64,000 nt of DNA, taken from NCBI GenBank assembly GCA_017983515.1, contig JAGOBF010000018.1, positions 1 to 64,000 on the forward strand, read 5' to 3'. This DNA comes from Promineifilum sp. (lineage in GTDB: Bacteria > Chloroflexota > Anaerolineae > Promineifilales > Promineifilaceae). Positions 8,445 through 17,911 of the stretch are shown here, in pieces (within the stretch, counting starts at the first letter, position 1; each line of letters starts with the position of its first letter). The notes beneath the pieces were generated by a model. The model was not told the origin of the DNA. It searched no databases and was given only the letters and a program-made list of their open reading frames with translations. The translations under genes and the position numbers were made by a program.

Positions 8445-9339
8445 GGCTGGGTTGAGTCGTATCGACGCGCCGCAACTTCTTCATGGCCGCCAACTCGCTG
8501 GGATAGATGCGCTTGATGCCGTCGCCCAGGGACTTCTCGATATCGCGGACGTTGCGCACGAGATTGTGAAAACCCATCACCTCGACCGAGGCCGCCTGGT
8601 CGGAACCCCACATGGCCCGGTCGAGGGTGATGTGGCGCTCCACGAAGGTCGCCCCCAACGTAACGGCCGCCCACGTCGGTGCCAGGCCGACCTCGTGGCC
8701 CGAATAGCCGATGGGTACGTCGGGGTAAAGAGCTTTCAAGGTGGGAATCATCCGCAGATTGAGTTCTTCCGGCGGGCAGGGATAGGCCGACGTGGCGTGG
8801 GCGATCATCAGGTCAGTATGGCCGATCAAGTCCACGGCCGCCTGAATCTGCCACATTTCCGACATGCCGGTGGAGATCATGAGCGGCCGGCCCGTCTCCT
8901 TCATCTTTTGCAGGAGAGGCAAGTCGGTCAGGGTAGCCGAAGCGACTTTATAGAGCGGTGTGTCGAACTGCTCCATGAAGTCAACTGCTTGCTCGTCCCA
9001 GCACGAAACGAACCAGTCCAGGCCACGCGCACGACAATAGCGGTCGATGGAGCGGTACTGTTCATAGGTGAATTCCATCTTGTGCCGGTATTCCAGGTAG
9101 GTGATGCGGCCCCAAGGGGTGTCACGCTCGATGCTCCATTGATCGCGCGGTACGCACAATTCGGGCGTGCGCTTCTGGAACTTAACGGCATCGGCCCCGG
9201 CGAATATGGCCCCGTCGATCAGTTTGCGGGCTTGCTCCAGCGAGCCGTTGTGATTAATGCCGATCTCGGCAATGATGTAAACCGGTTCGCCGTCACCAAT
9301 GGTGTGGCGTCCCGTCTTCACTGTGGCGGATTGTGTCAT
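8431..9339 (-). CDS. N-acetylneuraminate synthase family protein (NeuB-like, no SAF domain)
   Basis: 302 aa TIM-barrel enzyme that would condense phosphoenolpyruvate with an aldose to make a nonulosonic acid. The family signature AEIGINHNGSLEQA is near residue 24, followed by GADAVKFQKRTPE, YKVASATLTDLPLL, MISTGMS and PIGYSGHEVG. The protein ends shortly after the barrel. The C-terminal SAF (antifreeze-like) domain of about 60 residues that NeuB and Pse/Leg synthases normally carry is absent. The start has AGGGAGAA upstream. Neighbours are a KdsC-like phosphatase and a cytidylyltransferase, as expected for such a pathway. Confidence 0.9.
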   Translation of the reverse strand: MTQSATVKTGRHTIGDGEPVYIIAEIGINHNGSLEQARKLIDGAIFAGADAVKFQKRTPELCVPRDQWSIERDTPWGRITYLEYRHKMEFTYEQYRSIDRYCRARGLDWFVSCWDEQAVDFMEQFDTPLYKVASATLTDLPLLQKMKETGRPLMISTGMSEMWQIQAAVDLIGHTDLMIAHATSAYPCPPEELNLRMIPTLKALYPDVPIGYSGHEVGLAPTWAAVTLGATFVERHITLDRAMWGSDQAASVEVMGFHNLVRNVRDIEKSLGDGIKRIYPSELAAMKKLRRVDTTQPSHANS

Positions 9340-9353
9340 AATTACTATTCTCC

Positions 9354-9869
9354 CTAGGCGGCCGGCCCGGCGCGCGCAGCGATGATGAATTCGGCCAGGT
9401 CGCGAAACGCTCCATAGCCGCCCCGACTGGCGCAGACATAATGCGACACTTCGCGCGCGAACGGCGTGGCGTCGGCCGGACAGGCGGCCAGGCCGACCTG
9501 GCGCATGATCTCGACGTCGTTGGTGTCGTCGCCGATGTAGGCTATCTGCTCGGCTCTTAATCCCCGACGGACCAAGATTTCCCTCAGGGCGGCCGGCTTG
9601 TCCTTGATTCCCAGATGTAACTCGGTAATCATCAGTTTTTCGGCCCGGCGCTCCACTGCGCCAGACTGCTCGCCGGTGATGATGCCCACCTCGACGGCGG
9701 CGAACTGGCGCAGGCGTTCGACGCCCATACCGTCTCGAATCGAAAAGCGCTTCATCTCCTCTCCGGCGGAGGAGTAGTATACCCCGTTGTCAGTGAGGAC
9801 GCCGTCGCAGTCGGTCAGCAGGAAGCGAATGGCGCGGGCGCGGAGTAATAGTTCATTGGTTGAATCCAT
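9354..9869 (-). CDS. KdsC-like HAD phosphatase (ulosonate-phosphate type)
   Basis: 171 aa HAD-superfamily subclass C0-type phosphatase of the KdsC/NeuA C-terminal family. It shows motif I LLTDCDGVLTDNGVYY, motif II IITGEQS, Lys in LGIKDKP, and motif IV YIGDDTNDVEIM. These proteins act as tetramers and dephosphorylate 8- or 9-phosphorylated ulosonic acids. It lies directly upstream of the NeuB-like gene. A -10 box TATACT ends 7 nt before the ATG, suggesting an internal promoter with a leaderless transcript for the last three genes of the cluster. Confidence 0.88.
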   Translation of the reverse strand: MDSTNELLLRARAIRFLLTDCDGVLTDNGVYYSSAGEEMKRFSIRDGMGVERLRQFAAVEVGIITGEQSGAVERRAEKLMITELHLGIKDKPAALREILVRRGLRAEQIAYIGDDTNDVEIMRQVGLAACPADATPFAREVSHYVCASRGGYGAFRDLAEFIIAARAGPAA

Positions 9870-9876
9870 GAGCCGG

Positions 9877-9882
9877 AGTATA
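9877..9882 (-). promoter_or_regulatory. -10 box 7 nt before the KdsC-like ATG
   Basis: TATACT on the minus strand (9882-9877) is separated from the ATG at 9869 by 7 nt. No Shine-Dalgarno sequence is visible. It may be an internal promoter giving a leaderless message. A TTGCTG at 15-nt spacing is a weak -35 candidate. Confidence 0.4.
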
Positions 9883-9949
9883 CCGTATTCAGTGGGTCAG
9901 CAATCCGGTGAGTCAGTCAGGTTGAATTCAGTGAATACCGACTGACCGC

Positions 9950-10759
9950 TCACCATGCCGTCCAACCGCCATCAACCACCAGATTGGCTCCGGTCATATA
10001 GGCTGAAGCGTCGGAGGCCAGAAAGACGAGCGCGCCCTGGTAATCGGTCGGTGCAGCCATGCGACCTAGCATCGTTCGTGCCGAATAATTATCGATGAAA
10101 TATTCCTGCTGGTTGTTCTCGACGCCGCCGGGCGAGAGTGTATTGACGCGCACGCCGGCGTGGCCCCAATAGGCGGCCAGGAAGCGGGTGAAGGCGATCA
10201 CCGCCCCTTTGGTGGTGGGGTAGGCGGGCGACTTGTAGAAGGGTTGGCGGCCGTCGGGCGTCAGGTAGAGCGACTGATCGGGGGCGACCATGCCGTAGGT
10301 CGAGGCGACATTGATAATGCTGCCCCGGCCCTGATCGGCCATCGGCGCGCCCAGGATTTGTGAGCACAGGAAGACGCCAGTCACGTTGACGTCGAGCGAC
10401 TTTTGCCACATGGCCGGCGGGTAATTCTCGAAGCGCGATTGCTCGGCGGCCAGGGCGGGATTCTCGAACATATCATTGATGGCGGCATTATTGACCAGCA
10501 CGTCGAGCCGGCCGAACCGGGCCAGCGCCGCGTCGCGCAGAGCGGTGATGGAGTCGGGAGCCGTCACGTCGAGCGCCAGGCCCAGCGACGGGCTGGGCAA
10601 TGTGGCGGCGAATTCGGCCGAAGTCGTGGCGTCGAGGTCAGCGACGATGACGTTGGCCCCGTGGGCGGCCAGCGCCTCGCAATGCTTGCGTCCGATCAAC
10701 CCCAGCGCGCCGGTGACGACGGCCGTCTTGCCGGCCAGCGAGAAGAGATTCCCTTCCAT
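9950..10759 (-). CDS. Short-chain dehydrogenase/reductase
   Basis: 269 aa classical SDR. The nucleotide-binding motif [12 protein letters not shown] is at the N-terminus, NNAAIND in the middle, and the catalytic Ser-Tyr-Lys set is in NVASTYGM and YPTTKGAV. The C-terminus [17 protein letters not shown] is typical. It sits between the class III aminotransferase and KdsC-like genes with short gaps, and GGGGGA precedes its ATG. By position it resembles the PtmA-like oxidoreductases of legionaminic-type sugar clusters. A 3-oxo sugar or NDP-sugar substrate is inferred. Confidence 0.88.
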   Translation of the reverse strand: MEGNLFSLAGKTAVVTGALGLIGRKHCEALAAHGANVIVADLDATTSAEFAATLPSPSLGLALDVTAPDSITALRDAALARFGRLDVLVNNAAINDMFENPALAAEQSRFENYPPAMWQKSLDVNVTGVFLCSQILGAPMADQGRGSIINVASTYGMVAPDQSLYLTPDGRQPFYKSPAYPTTKGAVIAFTRFLAAYWGHAGVRVNTLSPGGVENNQQEYFIDNYSARTMLGRMAAPTDYQGALVFLASDASAYMTGANLVVDGGWTAW

Positions 10760-10767
10760 TAGTCCCC

Positions 10768-12105
10768 CTAGCGCCGGGCCGGCTTCAGATTGAAACTGTC
10801 TGTGCGTCGGAAGACCGGCTGGACGGGGCGGCCGCGCAGGCGCGATTCCAGTCCGCCATCTTGCAGCGCGCTCCTGAAAAGGGCCAGGACTTCGCCATAG
10901 GCCGCCAGCGTGTAGTCGAGGTCGGCCTCGGTGTGGCTATAGCACATATTGTGGAAGCCGGACCAGAGGATGCCGCGCTTGATGAGTTCCTGCTGCACGA
11001 ACGATTTCATCAGCAGGCTTTGGCCGCCCTTGTCGTCGAAGACGATCAGGCCGCGGGCGGGGTGGCCCTTGCAGTGGGTCACGTCGCGGATGCCCAGTTC
11101 TGTGACGATGTCATTGTAGCCGTCCATCAGCTTTTGGCCCTTGCGGGCCAGGTCGGCGGGCACGTTCTTGTCGCGCAATTCGCGGATGGTGGCCCCGGCC
11201 GCGGCCAGCGACAGCGCCTCGCCGCCGAAAGTGGTGAAGAAAAAGACTTGTTCGTCGAGCAACGACATCACGTCGGCCCGCCCGGCGAGCACAGCGAGGG
11301 GCATGCCGTTGGCGATGGCTTTGGAGTAGCACGACAGGTCGGCCGTGACGCCAAAATATTCCTGCGCCCCGCCCAGCGCCCAGCGGAAGCCGGTCCACAT
11401 CTCGTCGAAAATGAGCAGGCTGCCGTTTGCCTCGCAGGCCGCCTTCAGCCGGGCCAGAAAGTCGTCTTTAGGGAAGTCGAACGTCATCGGCTCCAGGATG
11501 ACGCAGGCGGTGTCCCCATCAAGGGCAGCCATGACCGAATCCATATCGTTATAGTTAAAGGTATAAACAAGGTCTTTCACTGCCTGGGGCACGCCCAGAT
11601 CGCGGGCGGTTATGCCGATGTACCAGTCGTGCCAGCCGTGATAGCCGCAGCAGAGCACCTTGTCGCGGCCCGTGTAGGCGCGGGCCAGACGGACGGCGGC
11701 GCTGGTGACCTCGGCCCCGGCCTTGGCGTAGCGTACGCTCTCGGCGTTGGGAATGACCTCGCGAACAAGTTCGGCGATCTCGACTTCCAGCGGGTGGATG
11801 AGCGGGAAGACGATCCCGTCCTCGAGCTGCCGGCGAATGGCTTCGTCGACTACCTCATAGCCGTAGCCGAGCGAGATGGGGCCGATGGCCATGTTGTAGT
11901 CGAGATATTCGTTGCCGTCCACATCCCATACGCGCGCGCCCTTGGCACGTCGTAGATACTTGGGGGCCACGCCGTCGACGTATTGCGTCGGCCCTTTGGC
12001 CAAGGTCTGGGCAAAGGCGGGCATGAGGCCCTGGGCGCGCTCGTAGAGCTTTTCCGATTCGGTGATAATGGGATAGTCCTGGTTCAATCGGACTTGATTA
12101 GGCAT
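10768..12105 (-). CDS. Class III aminotransferase, glutamate-1-semialdehyde aminomutase-like
   Basis: 445 aa PLP enzyme. It shows the entry motif [33 protein letters not shown] with the PLP-binding Asp, the Schiff-base lysine in [12 protein letters not shown], and [16 protein letters not shown]. It resembles HemL by fold, but its place in a sugar operon and the lack of other tetrapyrrole genes point to transamination of a keto-sugar or sugar-derived semialdehyde. AAGGA precedes the start. Reaction and substrate are inferred. Confidence 0.85.
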   Translation of the reverse strand: MPNQVRLNQDYPIITESEKLYERAQGLMPAFAQTLAKGPTQYVDGVAPKYLRRAKGARVWDVDGNEYLDYNMAIGPISLGYGYEVVDEAIRRQLEDGIVFPLIHPLEVEIAELVREVIPNAESVRYAKAGAEVTSAAVRLARAYTGRDKVLCCGYHGWHDWYIGITARDLGVPQAVKDLVYTFNYNDMDSVMAALDGDTACVILEPMTFDFPKDDFLARLKAACEANGSLLIFDEMWTGFRWALGGAQEYFGVTADLSCYSKAIANGMPLAVLAGRADVMSLLDEQVFFFTTFGGEALSLAAAGATIRELRDKNVPADLARKGQKLMDGYNDIVTELGIRDVTHCKGHPARGLIVFDDKGGQSLLMKSFVQQELIKRGILWSGFHNMCYSHTEADLDYTLAAYGEVLALFRSALQDGGLESRLRGRPVQPVFRRTDSFNLKPARR

Positions 12106-12185
12106 GTTATTTGTCCTTTATATGACCGGGGTTTCTTAACACGTGTGTGAGAATACGAGTCAGCAAACCCCTGTGATGGCGGTGA

Positions 12186-13097
12186 TCAAGCGCGAGCCGG
12201 AACCCTCTCCAGTATTCGGGCCGCGATTTGCTCGCCGGTAAAGCCCTCGTACTGGAGGACATCATTGAGCAGCGCCGGCCGGAACCAGCGCTCGTCCAGG
12301 GCGAAGGGCAACACGTCGGCCGTTGCGCCGTGGCGCAGCAAGGTCTCGGCGACGATGGAGTAGAGCCCGCCGGTCAGAAAATGATCTTCCAGCGTGACCA
12401 GCAGATTCGTCTCGCGGGCGGCGCGCAACACGGCTTCTTCATCGATGGGTTTGGGCATGCGCACGTTGATGAGGCGGACCGACACCCCTTCGGCTTCCAG
12501 CAATGCCCTGGCCTCCCAGGCCTGGGCGAAGAGCATCCCGTAGACGAGAATGGCGACGTCCGACCCGTCCGATACCTGCTCGGCCCGGCCGATCTCGAAA
12601 TCGGCGGCGTGGTCGACGACCGGCTTAAGGCTATTGTAGCGAATGTAGGTAGGGTTGGGGCTGTTGATGATGTGGGGCAGGCCCAGCAGCATATCCTGTT
12701 CGTCGGCCGGACAAAAGACGTGCATGTGGGGAATTCCGCGCATCAGGGCTACGTCCTCAATGGCTTGGTGGGTTGGGCCATTGCCGTCGGACAGGAAGCC
12801 GGGCACGCCGCCGACCAGCTTGACCGGCAGGTTGCCGATGCCCACGTCGGTGCGGACGAATTCAAAAGCGCGCAGAGTGAGGAACGTCGCCAGTGCGTGG
12901 AGCACGGGAATGCGGCCGCGCAAAGCGAGACCGGCGGCCGCTCCGACCATCGTCTGCTCGGTGATGCCGGTGTCTATGAAACGACCCGGAGCCAGATTCG
13001 GCAGGTTACGGATGGCGGCGCGATTTTCGGCGGTCATGACGATGATGCGCTCATCGCCGGCCATCATCTCCAGCAAGGTCTGTTCGTAATTCTTCAT
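12186..13097 (-). CDS. Transketolase C-terminal subunit (pyrimidine and C-terminal domains)
   Basis: About 303 aa; start taken at MKNYEQTLLEMM, preceded by GGAG, rather than the longer upstream reading. It contains the thiamine pyrophosphate pyrimidine-binding domain (DTGITEQTMVGAAAGLALRG with the catalytic Glu, ALATFLTLRAFEFVR) and the transketolase C-terminal domain (VAILVYGMLF, LEDHFLTGGLYSIVAE). Together with the next gene it makes one split transketolase. In this operon the enzyme probably builds or shortens a keto-sugar precursor for the NeuB-like condensation. It is separate from central-carbon transketolases, which are single-chain. Confidence 0.9.
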   Translation of the reverse strand: MKNYEQTLLEMMAGDERIIVMTAENRAAIRNLPNLAPGRFIDTGITEQTMVGAAAGLALRGRIPVLHALATFLTLRAFEFVRTDVGIGNLPVKLVGGVPGFLSDGNGPTHQAIEDVALMRGIPHMHVFCPADEQDMLLGLPHIINSPNPTYIRYNSLKPVVDHAADFEIGRAEQVSDGSDVAILVYGMLFAQAWEARALLEAEGVSVRLINVRMPKPIDEEAVLRAARETNLLVTLEDHFLTGGLYSIVAETLLRHGATADVLPFALDERWFRPALLNDVLQYEGFTGEQIAARILERVPARA

Positions 13098-13121
13098 GAT
13101 TTCTCCAACGAGAGAAGAAAC

Positions 13122-13169
13122 CACAGATTACACTCAGTTCACGGATCGAAGAATAATTCTTAATCTGTG
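13122..13169. repeat. Palindromic intergenic element between the two transketolase genes
   Basis: CACAGATT (13122-13129) and AATCTGTG (13162-13169) form an inverted repeat. The loop contains a smaller hairpin AGAAT-A-ATTCT, and a partial copy CTGTGG follows near 13190. It resembles dispersed intergenic repeats built on (A)ATCTGTG units. No coding sequence is supported here. Confidence 0.5.
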
Positions 13170-13195
13170 AAATCTGGGCCGTCTGTGGAGCTTCT

Positions 13196-14053
<858 letters not shown>

Positions 14054-14096
14054 GTTTTTCTCTGAGGAACGGGGCTTCGCGGGAGTAGTCTTGTTC

Positions 14097-14915
14097 CTAA
14101 TCGTTGACTCGTCGGGTTTGCACGGCCGACACCGTCTTGAGTTCGTCCATGTGATGGCGATACCAGTTGACTCCCGCGTAATGGCTATTGAGGGCCGCCA
14201 CTTCCGGGTGTGATTTCAGAAAGCTTAGAATATCTTCCAGGCTAAACAACGGATCGATTTCGTATAGTGAGTCATAAATGGCGGCTATGAATCGGTAATC
14301 TTCTTCGTAGTCTATGGTCCAACGATGGCTCATGGAGTAGTCCAGTCCCGTGTCCCAGGTGACGTTACCGATGCGAAATCGGTCGGGATTTTCCCATAGG
14401 AAAGGCGTAGTATGCTCTCGTTCCAGCGGCCTCACGGCCTCGCGATGGGCGACCGTCAACGCCGCCATCGTCATGATCTCAACATCATTTCCATCGGGAT
14501 AGGTGGCCGGGTGAAGATTGCTGACGTAGTCGAAGCGGTCGATATGATCCAGATAATAAGTGATGACCCGGTCGATGACGCGCGGGTCGATCAGCGGGCA
14601 GTCGGAGGGGATCTTGATGACCGCCGACGCACCGTACCGCTTCCCGGCCTGATAATGGCGGTCGAGCAGGTCGTCGGCGTCCCCCCGATAGCACGGCCAG
14701 CCTTCGGCGCGGCACAGGGCGGCCAGCGGATCGTCGGCCGTCTGGGTGGTCGTCGCCACCACGACGGTTTCGACCCGTTGGGCGGCCAACACGCGTTCCA
14801 CCATGCGCGTCAGCAACGGCTGTCCTGCCAGAGGCAGCAGCACCTTGTCGGGCAAGCGCGTCGATCCGGTGCGGGCCTGGATGACGGTGACGATTCCGCC
14901 GCTAGGCTGGGTCAT
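14097..14915 (-). CDS. SpsF-like cytidylyltransferase
   Basis: 272 aa nucleotidyltransferase of the SpsF/acylneuraminate cytidylyltransferase family. The N-terminus TVIQARTGSTRLPDKVLLPL is the family signature and supplies the CTP-binding loop. IKIPSDCPLIDPRVID contains the metal-binding Asp. It would activate the nonulosonic acid made by the NeuB-like enzyme as a CMP-sugar. It overlaps the upstream glycosyltransferase-like gene by 14 bp, which suggests translational coupling. Confidence 0.87.
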   Translation of the reverse strand: MTQPSGGIVTVIQARTGSTRLPDKVLLPLAGQPLLTRMVERVLAAQRVETVVVATTTQTADDPLAALCRAEGWPCYRGDADDLLDRHYQAGKRYGASAVIKIPSDCPLIDPRVIDRVITYYLDHIDRFDYVSNLHPATYPDGNDVEIMTMAALTVAHREAVRPLEREHTTPFLWENPDRFRIGNVTWDTGLDYSMSHRWTIDYEEDYRFIAAIYDSLYEIDPLFSLEDILSFLKSHPEVAALNSHYAGVNWYRHHMDELKTVSAVQTRRVND

Positions 14916-15909
14916 GAGTCAGGAATTCCTCCCAGCGGACGGGTTCACCCAACAGGATGTGGCGACAGACGCGGGCGATATTCTGGCCGGATACGCCGCC
15001 GTTTTGCATCGGGGCCAGGCGCTTGAGCATTTCCAGATCGAAGTAGGAGTGCACTTCCTTATTGAGGGCGATACCGGTGTAGACAACCGTTGAGTATTGG
15101 CAGATGAGCGCCTCGCAATTGGCTATCATGTGATCAATATTGCCGTCGGTATAGATCGGCACCTCGCCCACGACCTCGCGTATTTCGCGGGTGGCTCGCT
15201 CGAATTTCTCATTGGGATGGAGCTTGAAAATGATGGGCCGGCCGGCGGCAATCTCGACGATCCGGCGCAGATATTTCTTGCGATTGTCAAACTTGTACGT
15301 CTCACGCGCGTCGGATGTCGCCACCAGCACGTAATCGCGCAAGGGAAAGTCATTGTCCAGATAAGCGGCGCAGTTGTCGTAGTTAGGGATGCCGGTGACG
15401 ACCAGCTTCTCCTGCTTGACGCCCTTACGGGTGAAGAAATCCCTGTACCCTTCGGAAGCGACGCAGAAATAGCGAAATTGATTCGACAAGCCGTTGGTTG
15501 ACGTGCTGGCGAGATAGCGCGGCAGCTTGAAGCGCCGCACCAGGTGGTACATAAACCCTTCGGGATCGGTCATGCCTTCCTGGATGAGGATGAACGGCTT
15601 GTCGCGCAGATTCTTGGGGACGTACAGATCGGTCGTCGCCACGTAGAGGTCGTACTGTCGGGCCTGACCCCGATAATCGATGGGCAGGTTATGCAGCTTC
15701 AGATAGGCGTCTGTTTGCCGGCGAAAATTGCCGCCCAGGATGGTGAAGTTGAGAAGGTCGCTATTACTTGCCAGAATGTCGTACAAGCCGTCAGAGTAGA
15801 AGGGACTGAACCAACAGTCGAATTCGTCCTGTAGGTGGCAGGCGACCGCATGCGTCATGCGCGTCATGTTCAGCGATCCGCCGATGAAGAGGATTCTCTT
15901 GCGTACCAT
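14902..15909 (-). CDS. GT-B-like glycosyltransferase or glycerophosphotransferase-like protein
   Basis: 335 aa. An N-terminal Rossmann-like start (KRILFIGGSLNMTRMTHAV) is followed by a C-terminal half with IIFKLHPNEKFERA and a late segment ALICQYSTVVYTGIALNKEVHSYFD. This pattern occurs in CDP-glycerol:poly(glycerophosphate) transferases and polysialyltransferase-like GT-B enzymes. Its gene overlaps the cytidylyltransferase gene, so it likely uses the CMP-sugar made by that enzyme. A -10 box TAAACT lies 9 nt before the ATG. Donor and acceptor are not evident. Confidence 0.6.
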   Translation of the reverse strand: MVRKRILFIGGSLNMTRMTHAVACHLQDEFDCWFSPFYSDGLYDILASNSDLLNFTILGGNFRRQTDAYLKLHNLPIDYRGQARQYDLYVATTDLYVPKNLRDKPFILIQEGMTDPEGFMYHLVRRFKLPRYLASTSTNGLSNQFRYFCVASEGYRDFFTRKGVKQEKLVVTGIPNYDNCAAYLDNDFPLRDYVLVATSDARETYKFDNRKKYLRRIVEIAAGRPIIFKLHPNEKFERATREIREVVGEVPIYTDGNIDHMIANCEALICQYSTVVYTGIALNKEVHSYFDLEMLKRLAPMQNGGVSGQNIARVCRHILLGEPVRWEEFLTHDPA

Positions 15910-15996
15910 AACCGCGTTAGTTTACACTCATGACGAGGGGATTCCAACCCAGCGCGCCGGCGCCTGGTTGCCTGAAGCTGACAGCACGGCCGCGTG

Positions 15997-16737
15997 CTAT
16001 ACCTCCGGTTGCGGGGCCGACGGCGTTTCCAGCGATTTCTGGTTGATGCGATAGAAGCCTTCGGCATAGGCAAAGCCAACTCGCTTACCTGCTTCGGCCG
16101 CCCATTCGCGGAGCATGTCGGCCGGATCCCATCCATTGAGTTGGCTGACGTGTCGCTTCAGTGCCTCTATCTTGAGATCGATCGTGTCGCTGATGTCGAC
16201 GAAGTAATTGACGCGCTCGCTGAAGGTGATGAAAACGTAATCGACCTTGTGGCCGGACAGTCCCTCGGCGGCTAAATCGGGGTAGAGCAGATCCATCTCG
16301 GCCGCGGGGAAGATGGCATCGAGGGCGGCCGTTCCGCCGGCGCGATGATCGGGATGGTTGATGTAATTGTCGCTGGGGAAGAAGTTGGTAGGGTCGGTGC
16401 ATACCACGGCATCTGGCCTGTAGTGGCGAATCAGGCGCACCAGATCCTTGCGCAACTCGAGCGTTGGTTGCAAAAACCCGTCGTGGTAGCCGAGGTACAC
16501 GCACTCCGCACCGGCGACTTCTCCGGCGGCCGTCTGTTCCGCGCGCCGAATTTCGGCCAGCTTTTCAGCGGTCATGCCGTCGTCGTGGCTGCCAACGTTG
16601 CCGTCGGTAATGAGCACGTAGATCACGCGACTGCCGGCCCGCGCCCACTTGGCGGCGGTTCCAGCCACGCCAAACTCAATATCGTCCGGATGGGCGAAGA
16701 TGAACATCGCCGTCTGGGGAATATATGCAGCAGTCAT
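15997..16737 (-). CDS. PIG-L family deacetylase
   Basis: 246 aa zinc-dependent N-deacetylase of the LmbE/PIG-L family. The metal site is visible as FAHPDDIEFG near the N-terminus and NHPDHRAGG in the middle. Members remove acetyl groups from GlcNAc-type sugars. It is the first gene of the minus-strand sugar operon and has GAGGT before its ATG. Deacetylation before re-acylation by the GNAT-like protein would make sense, but is inferred. Confidence 0.9.
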   Translation of the reverse strand: MTAAYIPQTAMFIFAHPDDIEFGVAGTAAKWARAGSRVIYVLITDGNVGSHDDGMTAEKLAEIRRAEQTAAGEVAGAECVYLGYHDGFLQPTLELRKDLVRLIRHYRPDAVVCTDPTNFFPSDNYINHPDHRAGGTAALDAIFPAAEMDLLYPDLAAEGLSGHKVDYVFITFSERVNYFVDISDTIDLKIEALKRHVSQLNGWDPADMLREWAAEAGKRVGFAYAEGFYRINQKSLETPSAPQPEV

Positions 16738-16874
16738 ATTTACCTCTCACAGAGGAGTTCGGCTCCACGAACGGAAACCGACCCGTCTCAATTCAGTATG
16801 ATGGACCGTGGATAATGCGCGATGATGCGGGCTCCGTCAAGCGAATCCCGTTATCTGACAGCCGGGCATTCTGA

Positions 16875-17726
16875 CTACGGAACCAGGGTAACCGTTCCAA
16901 ACAGCGACCGGTCAAACTCATTGATGCGATCCGGCTCCAGGGCGGCGAGTGCGGCATAGACGCGGGCAACGTCGGCCCGCAACCCGGCCACGTCTACGCT
17001 CCGGCACACGTCGGGCAGCGGATCGAGCCACTGGCGCACGCGCAACAGCATTTTGACCGCGCCGCGGTAATTGCCTTGCTCGATCTGGTAGTAGGCGATG
17101 CCGATCTGCAGGATGCCCCGGTAGAGATCGCGGCCGGCGCCTTCATCGACAACCCAAGCCTCCTCCAGCAAGTCGTGGGCTGGGTAATATTCACCCTGGT
17201 TGAACCGCTCGATACCTTGGCGGGCCAACGCGGCCAGCGGTTCGGCGCAGGCGGCACCGAGGGCCGTGTGGTCGGGGATGCGCGCGTAGCGTTGAAACAG
17301 GGCGGGCATGTCGGCCGTGAAGCGCGAGCGAGCCAGCACCACGTCTGCCCCAACGCTTTTGGCCGCGCCCATCGTGGCGACGTCCTGGTGCGAGCCAAAG
17401 CACATGACCGGGATGCGGCGAGTGGCGGCAGCCGACTTGAGAGCGGCGATCCATTCTCGCCAAGGGATGGCGGCATTGTTGAGGTCGAACAGCAGCAAGG
17501 CCGGTTGCCATAGGGTCACCTGCTCAAATAGGCGACCTTCACGCCCGCGCAGTAGCTCGCCGGGCGTCTCCGGTACGCGCTGGGGGACGAGCGAACCAAG
17601 CTGGTCGGCCGATTCGATCCAGATGATCCGGTAGCCGATGTGCTCAGCAACCTTGGCAATCCGCATCGTAAACATGAGGTCGGCGACGAAGGCGACGATC
17701 AGGGGCGTGGTGGCAGGATCAGTCAT
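16875..17726 (-). CDS. DUF309 domain protein with receiver-like N-terminal domain
   Basis: 283 aa. The N-terminal 120 residues have a response-regulator-like alternation (LIVAFVADLMFTMRIAKVAE, then ALLLFDLNNA and IPVMCFGSHQD) with an Asp where phosphorylated aspartates lie, but few other receiver hallmarks. The C-terminal part is a DUF309 helical domain (FNQGEYYPAHDLLEEAW, then YRGILQIGIAYYQIEQGNY). DUF309 has no established function. The gene stands alone, divergent from the GH31 gene. Confidence 0.75.
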   Translation of the reverse strand: MTDPATTPLIVAFVADLMFTMRIAKVAEHIGYRIIWIESADQLGSLVPQRVPETPGELLRGREGRLFEQVTLWQPALLLFDLNNAAIPWREWIAALKSAAATRRIPVMCFGSHQDVATMGAAKSVGADVVLARSRFTADMPALFQRYARIPDHTALGAACAEPLAALARQGIERFNQGEYYPAHDLLEEAWVVDEGAGRDLYRGILQIGIAYYQIEQGNYRGAVKMLLRVRQWLDPLPDVCRSVDVAGLRADVARVYAALAALEPDRINEFDRSLFGTVTLVP

Positions 17727-17840
17727 GGGTGGATGGTGTAGCTTAACAATCTCGGTGAGCAGGCGAGGCTATCTCGCGCAGGTTGGAGTATAACCCGGTT
17801 TGGCGGATCTGTTGAATTCATTAAGACGGCCGGGCTGCGC

Positions 17841-17846
17841 TATAAT
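17841..17846 (+). promoter_or_regulatory. Consensus -10 box upstream of GH31 gene
   Basis: A perfect TATAAT at 17841-17846 lies 65 nt before the proposed start. No matching -35 at 16-18 nt spacing is apparent, so this is a tentative promoter. Confidence 0.35.
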
Positions 17847-17911
17847 CTCCTTGCCGGGCGGACGGCATGATCATTGCCAGCTCTTGATTTGGAAACCATC
17901 CGCTTGTAGAG

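Noticed and set aside
10768-12105. HemL (glutamate-1-semialdehyde aminomutase) of tetrapyrrole synthesis
   Set aside because: The fold matches, but the gene sits within a surface-sugar operon and no other tetrapyrrole gene is near, so a sugar-linked aminotransferase is more likely.
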